Positions 15,405-22,244 of a DNA stretch of 27,475 nt are shown here, piece after piece. Source of the stretch: a virus; the IMG/VR virus record IMGVR_UViG_3300025687_000250, positions 1 through 27,475 of that record. One strand, written 5' to 3'. The notes below the pieces were generated by a model. It had not been told where the DNA came from and searched no databases. It saw nothing but the letters and a program-made list of their open reading frames with translations. Numbering within the stretch: the first letter of the stretch is position 1; every line of letters starts with the position of its first letter. The position numbers and the translations under genes are program-made.

Positions 15405-15997
15405 TACTTATAGTGAAGATAGGTGCTCATAATATACTTTGAATTGCTAATCGGAGGTTCTCCACGATGAGGGAACATCCAAAGAGGTGGAAAAACTAAA
15501 AGATTTCCTTGTTTTGGTTGATATTCAAAATCTCCAAAAACTGTTTTACCTCCAGATTCTACATCATTAAGATAAAACATAAAAGAAACATACCTCTTAG
15601 CAGATTCATGATCCATAATATCTACATGGGTATCGAATAAGTCTTTTCCATCATTATTATATTTCTTGATTCTAAATTGCTCAAGAGAATGCTCACGTGG
15701 AAAAACGTTATTCATTGGATTATTAGAATCTAATGAATTTGATAAAATAGTCCGATAATATATGTCACGATATTCTATTACAGTTTTAACAATTGAATCA
15801 TGCAAAGATTTTACATCATCTCCCAAAGATTCCAAATTACTTGTTAAATTAACTTGAGTAAAATTTGGTCTATTATAATTCTTTTGCACTCTTTCTTGAT
15901 ATTTTTGATTATTTTCAAATATATCAATTAAAGATTCACATTGTTGTTGATTCAATGCATATTCATATACATGTATAAAATTATTAAGATTTGCCAT
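15404..15997 (-). CDS. 2-oxoglutarate/Fe(II)-dependent oxygenase
   Basis: 197 residues of the prolyl-4-hydroxylase-like family. I start at the ATG at 15997 because an excellent GGAGG lies nine bases upstream. The frame is open further to 16024 inside uvsX. The iron triad is visible: H124-x-D126 (THVDIMD) and H177 (FPHRGEPP), with K187 in SKYIMSTYLHY as the probable 2-oxoglutarate anchor. The core strands include YVSFMFYLNDVESGGKTVFG. Substrate is unknown; protein or nucleic acid hydroxylation is possible. It sits between uvsX and gp41, a placement I recall in other cyanophages. Confidence 0.9.
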   Translation of the reverse strand: MANLNNFIHVYEYALNQQQCESLIDIFENNQKYQERVQKNYNRPNFTQVNLTSNLESLGDDVKSLHDSIVKTVIEYRDIYYRTILSNSLDSNNPMNNVFPREHSLEQFRIKKYNNDGKDLFDTHVDIMDHESAKRYVSFMFYLNDVESGGKTVFGDFEYQPKQGNLLVFPPLWMFPHRGEPPISNSKYIMSTYLHYK

Positions 15998-16991
15998 AAC
16001 TAAATTCCTCCTGTGCAATTTCATTAAGTTTCTGCATTACTTCCTCAGTAAAATATTCCTTAGGTTCTTTTAGAATCTGTTTTGCATAAACTTTCTTACC
16101 ATTCATTTCATAACGCCCAGCAACATTCTTCCAAAGCCCTCCGAGTTCACCCAACTCCAGAAGACCATAATATCGATCAAGCCCACGCTCATCATAATAG
16201 AGGCGTATCTCAACATCTTTATTCTCCTTACTCAAACGCGACTTAGCAGTCTTTGCCTTGATAATGTTTCCGACAATTTCTGTTCCATCTTTTTCTTTTT
16301 TCTTGCTGAGATATATGATGGTGCTGGCAGCATATTTAAGACCAGAACCACCGCCCATCTCTTTAGTAGGAACATAAGAACCGATGACATCATATGTGTG
16401 GTTTGTCACAATCATAGGAATATTAGCCTGTCCCAACTTCAATGTCAACATCCTGAAGGCACCTTTGATAAGTTGAGATTTCGTCATGTCACGAACCTGC
16501 TTATCGTTCAGGGCATCAGTGATTTCCTTTTCAGTTGAGAGCATTCCCAATGAGTCTAACACAAACATACAAGGTTTGCGCTCCTCTACAGGTTTTTTTA
16601 GGTATATGTCTACTGCCTTAAGTGCCTTACTGCGAAACTCTTCTACTGTGACAACATTAACCACGACAAACCGTGATGTGTCAATGCCTCTTGAGTCCAA
16701 GAGTGACTTAGTAATGGCAGCCTCAGTATCAAAGTAGAGACAATAACCATCGGGGTTAGAATCAAGAAAATTCTTAACAACGGCGAGACTGAAGAAAGTC
16801 TTTCCAGTAGAAGACTCTCCAGCAATAGCAGTAATCTTATTGCTAGAGACACCCCCAAATATAGAACCTGAAACCAATGCATTAAAAACATACGAACCCG
16901 TATCAACATAAGTTTCAGTTTCATTAATTTCAGAAGCAAGTTGTGTGTATTCACCGCCAATCTCTTTTACAATATCTTTTAAAAAATCCAT
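15984..16991 (-). CDS. uvsX: UvsX RecA-like recombinase
   Basis: 335-residue strand-exchange protein for recombination-dependent replication and repair. Walker A is GESSTGKT (58-65) and the Walker B region is CMFVLDSLGML. The DNA-loop region contains TNHTYDVIGSYVPTKEMGGG, as in UvsX. The ATG overlaps the polymerase stop (TAATG). Its 3' end carries the ribosome site for the following oxygenase gene, with a 14-base overlap. Confidence 0.96.
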   Translation of the reverse strand: MDFLKDIVKEIGGEYTQLASEINETETYVDTGSYVFNALVSGSIFGGVSSNKITAIAGESSTGKTFFSLAVVKNFLDSNPDGYCLYFDTEAAITKSLLDSRGIDTSRFVVVNVVTVEEFRSKALKAVDIYLKKPVEERKPCMFVLDSLGMLSTEKEITDALNDKQVRDMTKSQLIKGAFRMLTLKLGQANIPMIVTNHTYDVIGSYVPTKEMGGGSGLKYAASTIIYLSKKKEKDGTEIVGNIIKAKTAKSRLSKENKDVEIRLYYDERGLDRYYGLLELGELGGLWKNVAGRYEMNGKKVYAKQILKEPKEYFTEEVMQKLNEIAQEEFSYGKS

Positions 16992-19492
16992 TATGAGAAA
17001 AAATCCTCCAGACTAATACTTTTTTCCACAGACCATCCAATAGCATCAAGAATTGATTTAAGTGGTTCAACAAAACTTTTCTCAAATTGTAAATCATAAT
17101 CAATATATCTGTCAAGACCAAGTTCTGTAGGAAAGTCTTGAATGAAAGAAATAATATTCTCCTGAATAATATTTGGTTTTTTCAGATATAAGAACTTAAT
17201 TTTTTCACCATTGGTAATAAGTGAATATTTATTCGTTAGTTTTTTCTCCTTAATATAGTGATTAAAAAGAAGTGCTCCACGAATATGAATAGGAGTTCCT
17301 TTTGAATAAATGTCAGCGTGAGAATGATACTTTTTCACATCAGAAGCAGATCGTGGAAAAGCAATTTGTTCTGGTGGCAATTTTTTAAACTCAGATCGAC
17401 ATTTATCAATAAAATCAATCACATCATCTTCATTTCCACTCATCATTAATTTAAGACCATCTTTAATCATCTTACGACAAGGAGCCGGTGTCGATGATTT
17501 GACTGCCTCAATACCCATCATCTTGAGTTTTGGTTCGGTGTATTGAACACCCTCGCTATTCCATACGTTGAGAATATAACGCTTCTTTGCAGTCCAGATA
17601 CCACGTTCAGCAATGTTCTCACGTTTCATTTGCATCTTTTGATCATACGCCGATACGTAATCTGCAAGTTTCTGGTATGAACGTTCGATAAAAGGTTCCA
17701 GTTTTTCTTGGCAGATCTTGTCAAGTATCCCCACAATTGCTGTTTTGTCGCCAGACTTATTAGCAAAAAATTTACTAACAAGAGGTCCAAGGTTAAGATA
17801 GATGCTGTCAGTGTCGGATGCGATAACATAATCGACTTCCTCCGTTTGCAAAAGTTTATTTAGGTATTCATTCATACGGTTTTCGATCCAACGGATCGAA
17901 ACTTGACCTGAGAGAGTGATTGCTTCAGCATTTGCAAGTTTATAATACCTAAAATACTGATTACCAATCGCACCGTAAGCAGAGTTAAGTTGAATCTTTC
18001 TTGCCATTTGGATGTTATTGCAGCGGGCGATTTCTTTTTCCAGTGCCTTCGTTGGAGTTTTTTCATAATCTTGTTTTGCTTTCAACATCTTCTTTTTGAA
18101 GATCTTTCTTTCATTATAAATCCTCTCCATCAATTCTGGAAGAAAACCACGAACATCTTTACGATACATAGCACCATTGGCACATACCGCATAATCTTTA
18201 TACATCTCAAATGTTATCTCCTCATTGAGGATTCGATCAACACTCGCACGGGGATGTCTTTCATCAAGAAGAGTCTCTGGTGAGATATTATATTGCATAA
18301 TGAGATGAGGATAGAGAGAGTTAAGGTCAAAAGACACCACCCAGTCATACTTTCCAGGAATCGGTTCCTTAACATATGCGCCCGCGTATTTTTCACTTTT
18401 AGAAGAAGTTTCTTTTGGTGGAATAACAATATTCCTTTTCTTCAAATAATTATAAATGATTGCATCCCACATCCTTACTTGATAGAAGACATCATTATAG
18501 TTTACCTTAGCATCATACGCCATAGTAATAGCAAGTTCGATGAGTTTCATCTTGTCTTCCATCCGGTCAACAAGTTCCACGTCAATGATATTGTATTCTA
18601 CAAACTTTTGCCACCCATTAGTATAGAAGTCTTTGAAAGTATCAAACTCGGAGTGATCCAGTTTCTTCTGCCCAAGTTCTACACTTGCAATGTAATCCAA
18701 ACGATAGGATTCCTGCGCTTTATAAGTGAACTTCTTATATAAGTTGAGATAGTCAAGCTGAGTAATGCCACCAACATCATAAGAAATTTGTTTACGACCC
18801 ATAATAATTGTCTCACGTTCAGTCACCAATCCCCATGGTGACATACGTTTCATCAACTTTTCGCCAAGTACACGATCAATACGACGAACCAAATATGGAA
18901 TATCATACAGTTCGCTGTTCCAACCAGTAACAACTTCTGGAGTATTTTCTTCAATCATCCACCAGTTAATAAAGTCACTCAGAAGTTCATACTCAGTTCT
19001 AAAACCTTTGTAGATAACATTCTGCTGCTTATTATTAAAAGAACCTCTACCCCATGTACGAATCTGTTTTGTAGCATAATCTTGCACTGTAATCAAAAGC
19101 ACTTCTTCTGCAGCAGATTCTACATCAGGGAATCCATTCTCCGATGCAACCTCAATATCAAGAGTCGAAATATTAATTTTATTTGTATCAAACTTGATTT
19201 CTTCTTCAGGATACTTATCAGAAATATACTGATAAATGTATCGATCATTTCCGTAAATACTAAAGTTCTCTACACCTTCATATTTTTTGATAAATTCTCT
19301 ACAATCACGAACAGATCCAGGATTTACTGCTTCTACATATTCACCATTAAGAGTTTTATATGTTGTTTTCCTTTTCGAAGGCACAAAAAGAGTCGGGTCA
19401 AACTTTTCTCGTGTCATAAAATGTTTACCATTTTCATAACCACGAACCAAAAAGTGATCCCCGACCATCTGAACATTAGTATAAAATTTCAT
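16991..19492 (-). CDS. 43: Family B DNA polymerase (T4 gp43 type)
   Basis: 833 residues against about 898 in T4. The N-terminal 3'-5' exonuclease shows D112/E114 (STLDIEVAS), and the later Exo motifs include YDIPYLVRRID. Polymerase motif A is DLNSLYPHLIMQYNIS, motif B is QLNSAYGAIGNQYFRYY, and motif C is SDTDSIYLN. The C-terminus (SLEDFFS) resembles the clamp-binding tail of phage polymerases. It overlaps one base with genes on both sides. In T4, RegA binds several replication mRNAs; similar control is plausible but no operator was identified here. Confidence 0.97.
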   Translation of the reverse strand: MKFYTNVQMVGDHFLVRGYENGKHFMTREKFDPTLFVPSKRKTTYKTLNGEYVEAVNPGSVRDCREFIKKYEGVENFSIYGNDRYIYQYISDKYPEEEIKFDTNKINISTLDIEVASENGFPDVESAAEEVLLITVQDYATKQIRTWGRGSFNNKQQNVIYKGFRTEYELLSDFINWWMIEENTPEVVTGWNSELYDIPYLVRRIDRVLGEKLMKRMSPWGLVTERETIIMGRKQISYDVGGITQLDYLNLYKKFTYKAQESYRLDYIASVELGQKKLDHSEFDTFKDFYTNGWQKFVEYNIIDVELVDRMEDKMKLIELAITMAYDAKVNYNDVFYQVRMWDAIIYNYLKKRNIVIPPKETSSKSEKYAGAYVKEPIPGKYDWVVSFDLNSLYPHLIMQYNISPETLLDERHPRASVDRILNEEITFEMYKDYAVCANGAMYRKDVRGFLPELMERIYNERKIFKKKMLKAKQDYEKTPTKALEKEIARCNNIQMARKIQLNSAYGAIGNQYFRYYKLANAEAITLSGQVSIRWIENRMNEYLNKLLQTEEVDYVIASDTDSIYLNLGPLVSKFFANKSGDKTAIVGILDKICQEKLEPFIERSYQKLADYVSAYDQKMQMKRENIAERGIWTAKKRYILNVWNSEGVQYTEPKLKMMGIEAVKSSTPAPCRKMIKDGLKLMMSGNEDDVIDFIDKCRSEFKKLPPEQIAFPRSASDVKKYHSHADIYSKGTPIHIRGALLFNHYIKEKKLTNKYSLITNGEKIKFLYLKKPNIIQENIISFIQDFPTELGLDRYIDYDLQFEKSFVEPLKSILDAIGWSVEKSISLEDFFS

Positions 19493-19746
19493 TAGGTAGT
19501 TAGTTCAAGATACTTTTTTACAATTTTTTCTGTTGGATCAACAATAGTAAGAATACTATCAGAATGAATCATCATTTCTTTTTGATCAGTAACTTCTGGC
19601 CAAGGAGTCAAATTTCCTTCAACATCAATCTGATACGGATTAATAAGTTTACAATCTGGTTCACCCAATTCAGATCCAACCTCAATAATTTCCGTAACAA
19701 TTACATTGTCAACTTTCAGTAAAAGACACTTCACTACTTTTTCCAT
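19492..19746 (-). CDS. Small protein, paralogue of the gene at 19709-20044
   Basis: 84 residues. The start overlaps the upstream gene by 38 bases in another frame. The pattern LLLKVDNVIVTEIIEVGSEL, then PYQIDV and SDSILTIVDPTEKIVKKYLE, aligns with the upstream protein (LLKSGETIVSDVKEL, KPQVIEV, PDWIVTILDPIETIEKMYEE), so the two are probably tandem duplicates. The beta-rich fold with a K-x-(G/D) turn suggests a small Sm-like barrel, but this is an inference. It is immediately upstream of gp43. Confidence 0.75.
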   Translation of the reverse strand: MEKVVKCLLLKVDNVIVTEIIEVGSELGEPDCKLINPYQIDVEGNLTPWPEVTDQKEMMIHSDSILTIVDPTEKIVKKYLELTT

Positions 19747-20044
19747 TTACTTTTTCCTCATACATTTTTTCGATAGTTTCAATAGGATCTAAAATAGTCA
19801 CGATCCAATCCGGAGAAACTGGAATTTTTTCATCTTTAGCAAGAACAATCCAAGAAGTCAACGAAACTTCAAGGTCACCACTTTTTGGTTGCTCAGGTTC
19901 TTCTAGCAACATAAAAGATCTTCTGACTTCAATTACTTGTGGTTTTGTAAAAAGATATCCACATACTTTGTCATCAGAAACAAGTTCTTTAACATCAGAA
20001 ACAATGGTTTCTCCAGATTTTAGGAGAGCAAGTTTAATTGACAT
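19709..20044 (-). CDS. Small beta-rich protein, possibly Sm-like
   Basis: 111 residues from the ATG at 20044, preceded by GGAGG nine to ten bases upstream. The frame is open to 20122 but that would run through a terminator. The N-terminus (MSIKLALLKSGETIVSDVKE) fits the first strands of an Sm/LSm-type barrel, a family I recall in T4-like marine phages between hsp20 and gp43. A role in RNA binding would be plausible but is not shown. An extended -10 promoter lies 22 bases upstream, and it probably starts the gp43 operon. Confidence 0.75.
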   Translation of the reverse strand: MSIKLALLKSGETIVSDVKELVSDDKVCGYLFTKPQVIEVRRSFMLLEEPEQPKSGDLEVSLTSWIVLAKDEKIPVSPDWIVTILDPIETIEKMYEEKVNGKSSEVSFTES

Positions 20045-20065
20045 AACACTATAGTTCCTCCATAT

Positions 20066-20074
20066 ATTATAGCA
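20066..20074 (-). promoter_or_regulatory. Extended -10 sigma70-type promoter for the gp43 operon
   Basis: The minus strand reads TGCTATAAT, an extended -10. No good -35 is present at 17 bases. It lies just beyond the hsp20 terminator and 22 bases upstream of the start at 20044. Confidence 0.45.
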
Positions 20075-20115
20075 TAAAAAAAAGGGGACGTTGCTGGATT
20101 GTGCCAGTATCCCCT
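20075..20115 (-). terminator. Rho-independent terminator after hsp20
   Basis: A 6-bp outer stem AGGGGA (20083-20088)/TCCCCT (20110-20115) encloses an inner CTGG/CCAG stem and is followed on the minus strand by eight T. Confidence 0.65.
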
Positions 20116-20140
20116 CTGTCATGCGACGACGACCTTCTAT

Positions 20141-20575
20141 TTAGAGATAATCTTTACGTGCATGATGTTCTGGAACAATTTTACCTAGTGTTATGACGAG
20201 GAGTCCGTCTTCGAAGGTGACTTCCTTAACTTCTGTGTCGTCGGATAGAGTCCATGCTCGTTTAAAACTTCTGCTAGCCACTCCCTTGTGGACATATGTC
20301 CTGTCCGTTTCAGTATCTTCTTTTTGTCCTTCGACAAAAAGTTTTCCATACTCTGTGAACGCATTTACTTCTCCTTTCTTAAATCCTGCGAGTGCGATTT
20401 CTAATCTAGACTCAACATTATTTACCTGAATAAGATTGTATGGAGGATAATTCTTTGAAGTTTCGTGTAGATTAAACAGACGATCGAAATATTCATCCAT
20501 TCCAATAGAATTGCGCGTGATTCTTTCCATCAACTCAGGAAGATCCGCAGCATTATACCTTGTAAGGTTGTTCAT
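20141..20575 (-). CDS. hsp20: Small heat shock protein (Hsp20/alpha-crystallin)
   Basis: 144 residues. The alpha-crystallin domain covers about residues 45-138, with the signature GVASRSFKRAWTL followed by VTFEDGLLVITL. The N-terminal arm (LMERITRNSIGMDEYFDRLF) is of the type found in bacterial Hsp20. It acts as an ATP-independent holdase. Hsp20 is a well known core gene of T4-like cyanophages, often near regA and gp43. AAGGAG lies eight bases before the ATG. The C-terminal tail is short and lacks a clear IxI motif. Confidence 0.95.
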   Translation of the reverse strand: MNNLTRYNAADLPELMERITRNSIGMDEYFDRLFNLHETSKNYPPYNLIQVNNVESRLEIALAGFKKGEVNAFTEYGKLFVEGQKEDTETDRTYVHKGVASRSFKRAWTLSDDTEVKEVTFEDGLLVITLGKIVPEHHARKDYL

Positions 20576-20653
20576 TATTGTAGCTCCTTAAAAAAGCGAG
20601 TTTGTGTTTTGTGGACCCCGAAGGCATCCATAGTATATATTAACACAAAGCAT

Positions 20654-20679
20654 AAAAAAGGAGGGTCGGAAACCCCCAC
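20654..20679 (-). terminator. Terminator closing the RuvC gene/repeat cassette
   Basis: The minus strand reads GGGGG TTTCCG ACCCTCC then six T: an imperfect GC-rich hairpin (GGGT/ACCC core plus two more pairs across a bulged A) and a U-run. It lies 11 bases beyond the last repeat cluster, so a minus-strand transcript from the cassette would end here. Confidence 0.6.
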
Positions 20680-20689
20680 TTTTTATTAC

Positions 20690-20740
20690 GGGTATTACGT
20701 CATGAAAACTAACAAAAGTTTTACGAGTTGAATACCAACT
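20690..20740 (-). repeat. TIGR-like repeat cluster A
   Basis: Plus-strand order: GGGTATTA, variable CGTCA, TGAAAACTAAC, AA, AAGTTTTA, variable CGAGT, TGAATACCAACT. The inner arms AAAACT/AGTTTT and the outer arms GTATT/AATAC form nested stems. It is the most degenerate of the three downstream clusters (GGG for GAG, AAG for GAG, CCAAC for CTAAC) and is the last before the terminator. Confidence 0.85.
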
Positions 20741-20749
20741 GATTTTTAT

Positions 20750-20800
20750 GAGTATTAGTTCATGAAAACTAACAAGAGTTTTAACTACTGAATACTAACT
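20750..20800 (-). repeat. TIGR-like repeat cluster B
   Basis: Plus-strand order: GAGTATTA, variable GTTCA, TGAAAACTAAC, AA, GAGTTTTA, variable ACTAC, TGAATACTAACT. All conserved elements are in their consensus form. 51 bases long; 60 bases from cluster A and 70 from cluster C (start to start). Confidence 0.9.
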
Positions 20801-20819
20801 AAAAGATTTGAAGATGGTT

Positions 20820-20869
20820 GAGTATTAGAGACTGAAAACTAATAGAGTTTTATCCGTTGAATACTAACG
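20820..20869 (-). repeat. TIGR-like repeat cluster C
   Basis: Plus-strand order: GAGTATTA, variable GAGAC, TGAAAACTAAT, A, GAGTTTTA, variable TCCGT, TGAATACTAACG. One base shorter between the inner arms than cluster B. Its edge element contains the stop codon (TAG) of the RuvC-fold gene. Confidence 0.9.
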
Positions 20870-21976
20870 AAGTCCATCCTCAACAATCATTTCACGAAGC
20901 ACATACCATATTTCTTGAGTTTTTTTATCTACTACAGATCTTTCCGTTTTAAAGAAATTGTATTCAGTATCATCAGCACCAATAGACAAAGATTTTCCTT
21001 CAAAATTAGAAACTCCTGGTCTCATATGCTGCTTATAATTAGATGATGCTACTCCCTGTTTTTCATGGAATGGTTTGCATCCAAAATAGTTTTCTTTACA
21101 CCACTTCCAAAGCACATTCATTTTTTTGCCTTCATACTTATGCCCAGGAGGAAATCCCCTCTTACGGAGTTCTCCATTAGGACGAAGAATAGATGCTACT
21201 ACAGTGTAAAGACGACTTACTGATTGAATTGCATTCAGTTCTCCACTCTTACTCTTACTCTTACTATAATAAAGTCCGGATGCCTGCATCAACTCTTCTC
21301 CAGTAAAAGTAGAAACTGAATCCAAATCAAAGATACCATCTCCCATCAAACGACTAGCAAGTTCATACTTTTGATTTTTAATAAATTGAGTTACTGCATC
21401 ATCGTCACCATAATCATAATAATCATCAAAACCATAACCTTGTGTTCTGGCAATATTAAGATCTAGATTACATTCTTGTACAAAATCAAACTTATGCTGA
21501 TTTTGTTCTTGATATTCTTCTTGAGTGATTGGTTTAAATTTTTTTAATCTCTTAAATGCTTCTTTATCCCTTTTTAAAAATTTGGCAATTGATCGAATAT
21601 CTGCTTCATCAGTAGATATTCCATACTCATCCATAAAAGTTTTATTAGTTTTACGATGCTTTGGGTCGTATCCCGCAAGTTTCCTTACAATAGGCGTTTT
21701 CTTTTGTGGAAATAGAAGTATTGTAATTTGACGTTCTTCTGCATTCTCATACAGTGTAACCAATTCGTGGATAAAAAATGCATGAGCAAGACTCAATCCA
21801 CCCTCCACTCTCTCACGGAGGTGAGCATCTTCAATTACAATAACATCTCCAGATTCAAATCCGTCAATATCAAGATTAATTAAACGATCTTGAGGCAGTT
21901 TTAAATAAGGAATGTCTCTATTACTATCATAAATGTGGACTTTTCCTTGTCCTACGTCTGCTGTAAAAAGATTCAT
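20864..21976 (-). CDS. RuvC-fold nuclease with possible Nop-like C-terminal domain (TasR-like candidate)
   Basis: 370 residues. Residues 1-140 carry a RuvC/RNase H-type triad: D7 in FTADVGQGKVHIYD, E49 in DVIVIEDAHLRE, and D123-x-x-D126 in GISTDEADIRSIAKFL, with order and spacing as in RuvC (D, E, DxxD). Residues 141-195 are a charged linker with an acidic patch (FDDYYDYGDDD). Residues 196-370 contain YELASRLMGDGIFDLDSVST and TGEELMQASG, which resemble the Nop-domain pattern LAARL...GxLxxLAxxPxxxLQxLG; this likeness is by eye only. Perfect promoters and repeat clusters lie upstream, and more clusters follow the stop. The ribosome site is weak (GAAAAA). I infer an RNA-guided DNA nuclease of the TIGR-Tas class. 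A plain Holliday-junction-type resolvase or repeat-binding protein is the alternative. Confidence 0.75.
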   Translation of the reverse strand: MNLFTADVGQGKVHIYDSNRDIPYLKLPQDRLINLDIDGFESGDVIVIEDAHLRERVEGGLSLAHAFFIHELVTLYENAEERQITILLFPQKKTPIVRKLAGYDPKHRKTNKTFMDEYGISTDEADIRSIAKFLKRDKEAFKRLKKFKPITQEEYQEQNQHKFDFVQECNLDLNIARTQGYGFDDYYDYGDDDAVTQFIKNQKYELASRLMGDGIFDLDSVSTFTGEELMQASGLYYSKSKSKSGELNAIQSVSRLYTVVASILRPNGELRKRGFPPGHKYEGKKMNVLWKWCKENYFGCKPFHEKQGVASSNYKQHMRPGVSNFEGKSLSIGADDTEYNFFKTERSVVDKKTQEIWYVLREMIVEDGLR

Positions 21977-22003
21977 TTTTTCAATAAAATAGGGTATACA
22001 AAT

Positions 22004-22095
22004 AAGTAGTACTGAAAACCAACTAGAGTTTTAGTTTCTTCGGTAAGTATTATGGGATGAATACTAACGAGAGTATTGCAACGTGAATACTAATT
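22004..22095 (-). repeat. TIGR-like repeat cluster D (rearranged)
   Basis: Plus-strand order: degenerate left end, TGAAAACCAAC, TA, GAGTTTTA, an 11-base insert (GTTTCTTCGGT), AAGTATTA, variable TGGGA, TGAATACTAAC, GA, GAGTATTG, variable CAACG, TGAATACTAATT. It has two adjacent edge-type units and a broken loop-type unit, unlike the regular clusters. It lies between promoter P2 and the start of the RuvC-fold gene. Confidence 0.8.
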
Positions 22096-22139
22096 GACCC
22101 GAAGACTGATATTATAAATCTAAATCAGTCTTCTGTCAA
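22094..22139 (-). promoter_or_regulatory. Long dyad spanning promoter P2
   Basis: A 10-bp perfect inverted repeat (GAAGACTGAT at 22101-22110, ATCAGTCTTC at 22124-22133) is extended by TTGAC (22094-22098)/GTCAA (22135-22139). It encloses the -10 and covers the spacer and -35 of P2. It may be a repressor operator or a stable hairpin in the transcript from P1. Confidence 0.8.
22111..22139 (-). promoter_or_regulatory. Perfect sigma70 promoter P2 for the RuvC-fold gene
   Basis: Minus strand TTGACA (22139-22134), 17-base spacer, TATAAT (22116-22111). Predicted start near 22104, so the transcript would begin just before cluster D and run into the gene. Confidence 0.8.
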
Positions 22140-22149
22140 CCTGTCTGAT

Positions 22150-22200
22150 GAGTATTAATTCCTGAAAACTTACAAGAGTTTTACTGTGCGAATACTGACT
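22150..22200 (-). repeat. TIGR-like repeat cluster E
   Basis: Plus-strand order: GAGTATTA, variable ATTCC, TGAAAACTTAC, AA, GAGTTTTA, variable CTGTG, CGAATACTGACT. 51 bases with the same register as cluster B. It is placed just after the predicted start of P1, so it would be at the 5' end of that RNA. Confidence 0.9.
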
Positions 22201-22215
22201 AATTCAGACTCAGAT

Positions 22216-22244
22216 ATTATATCAAATAAAAAAGGAGGTGTCAA
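22216..22244 (-). promoter_or_regulatory. Perfect sigma70 promoter P1 of the cassette
   Basis: Minus strand TTGACA (22244-22239), 17-base spacer, TATAAT (22221-22216) with an upstream TG (TGATATAAT, extended -10). The -35 lies in the regA terminator. Predicted start near 22209. Confidence 0.8.

Noticed and set aside
20690-22200. CRISPR array
   Set aside because: Repeats are not a single ~30-base unit, variable windows are only 5 bases, and no cas1/cas2 gene is present. The alternating two-element pattern fits a different system.
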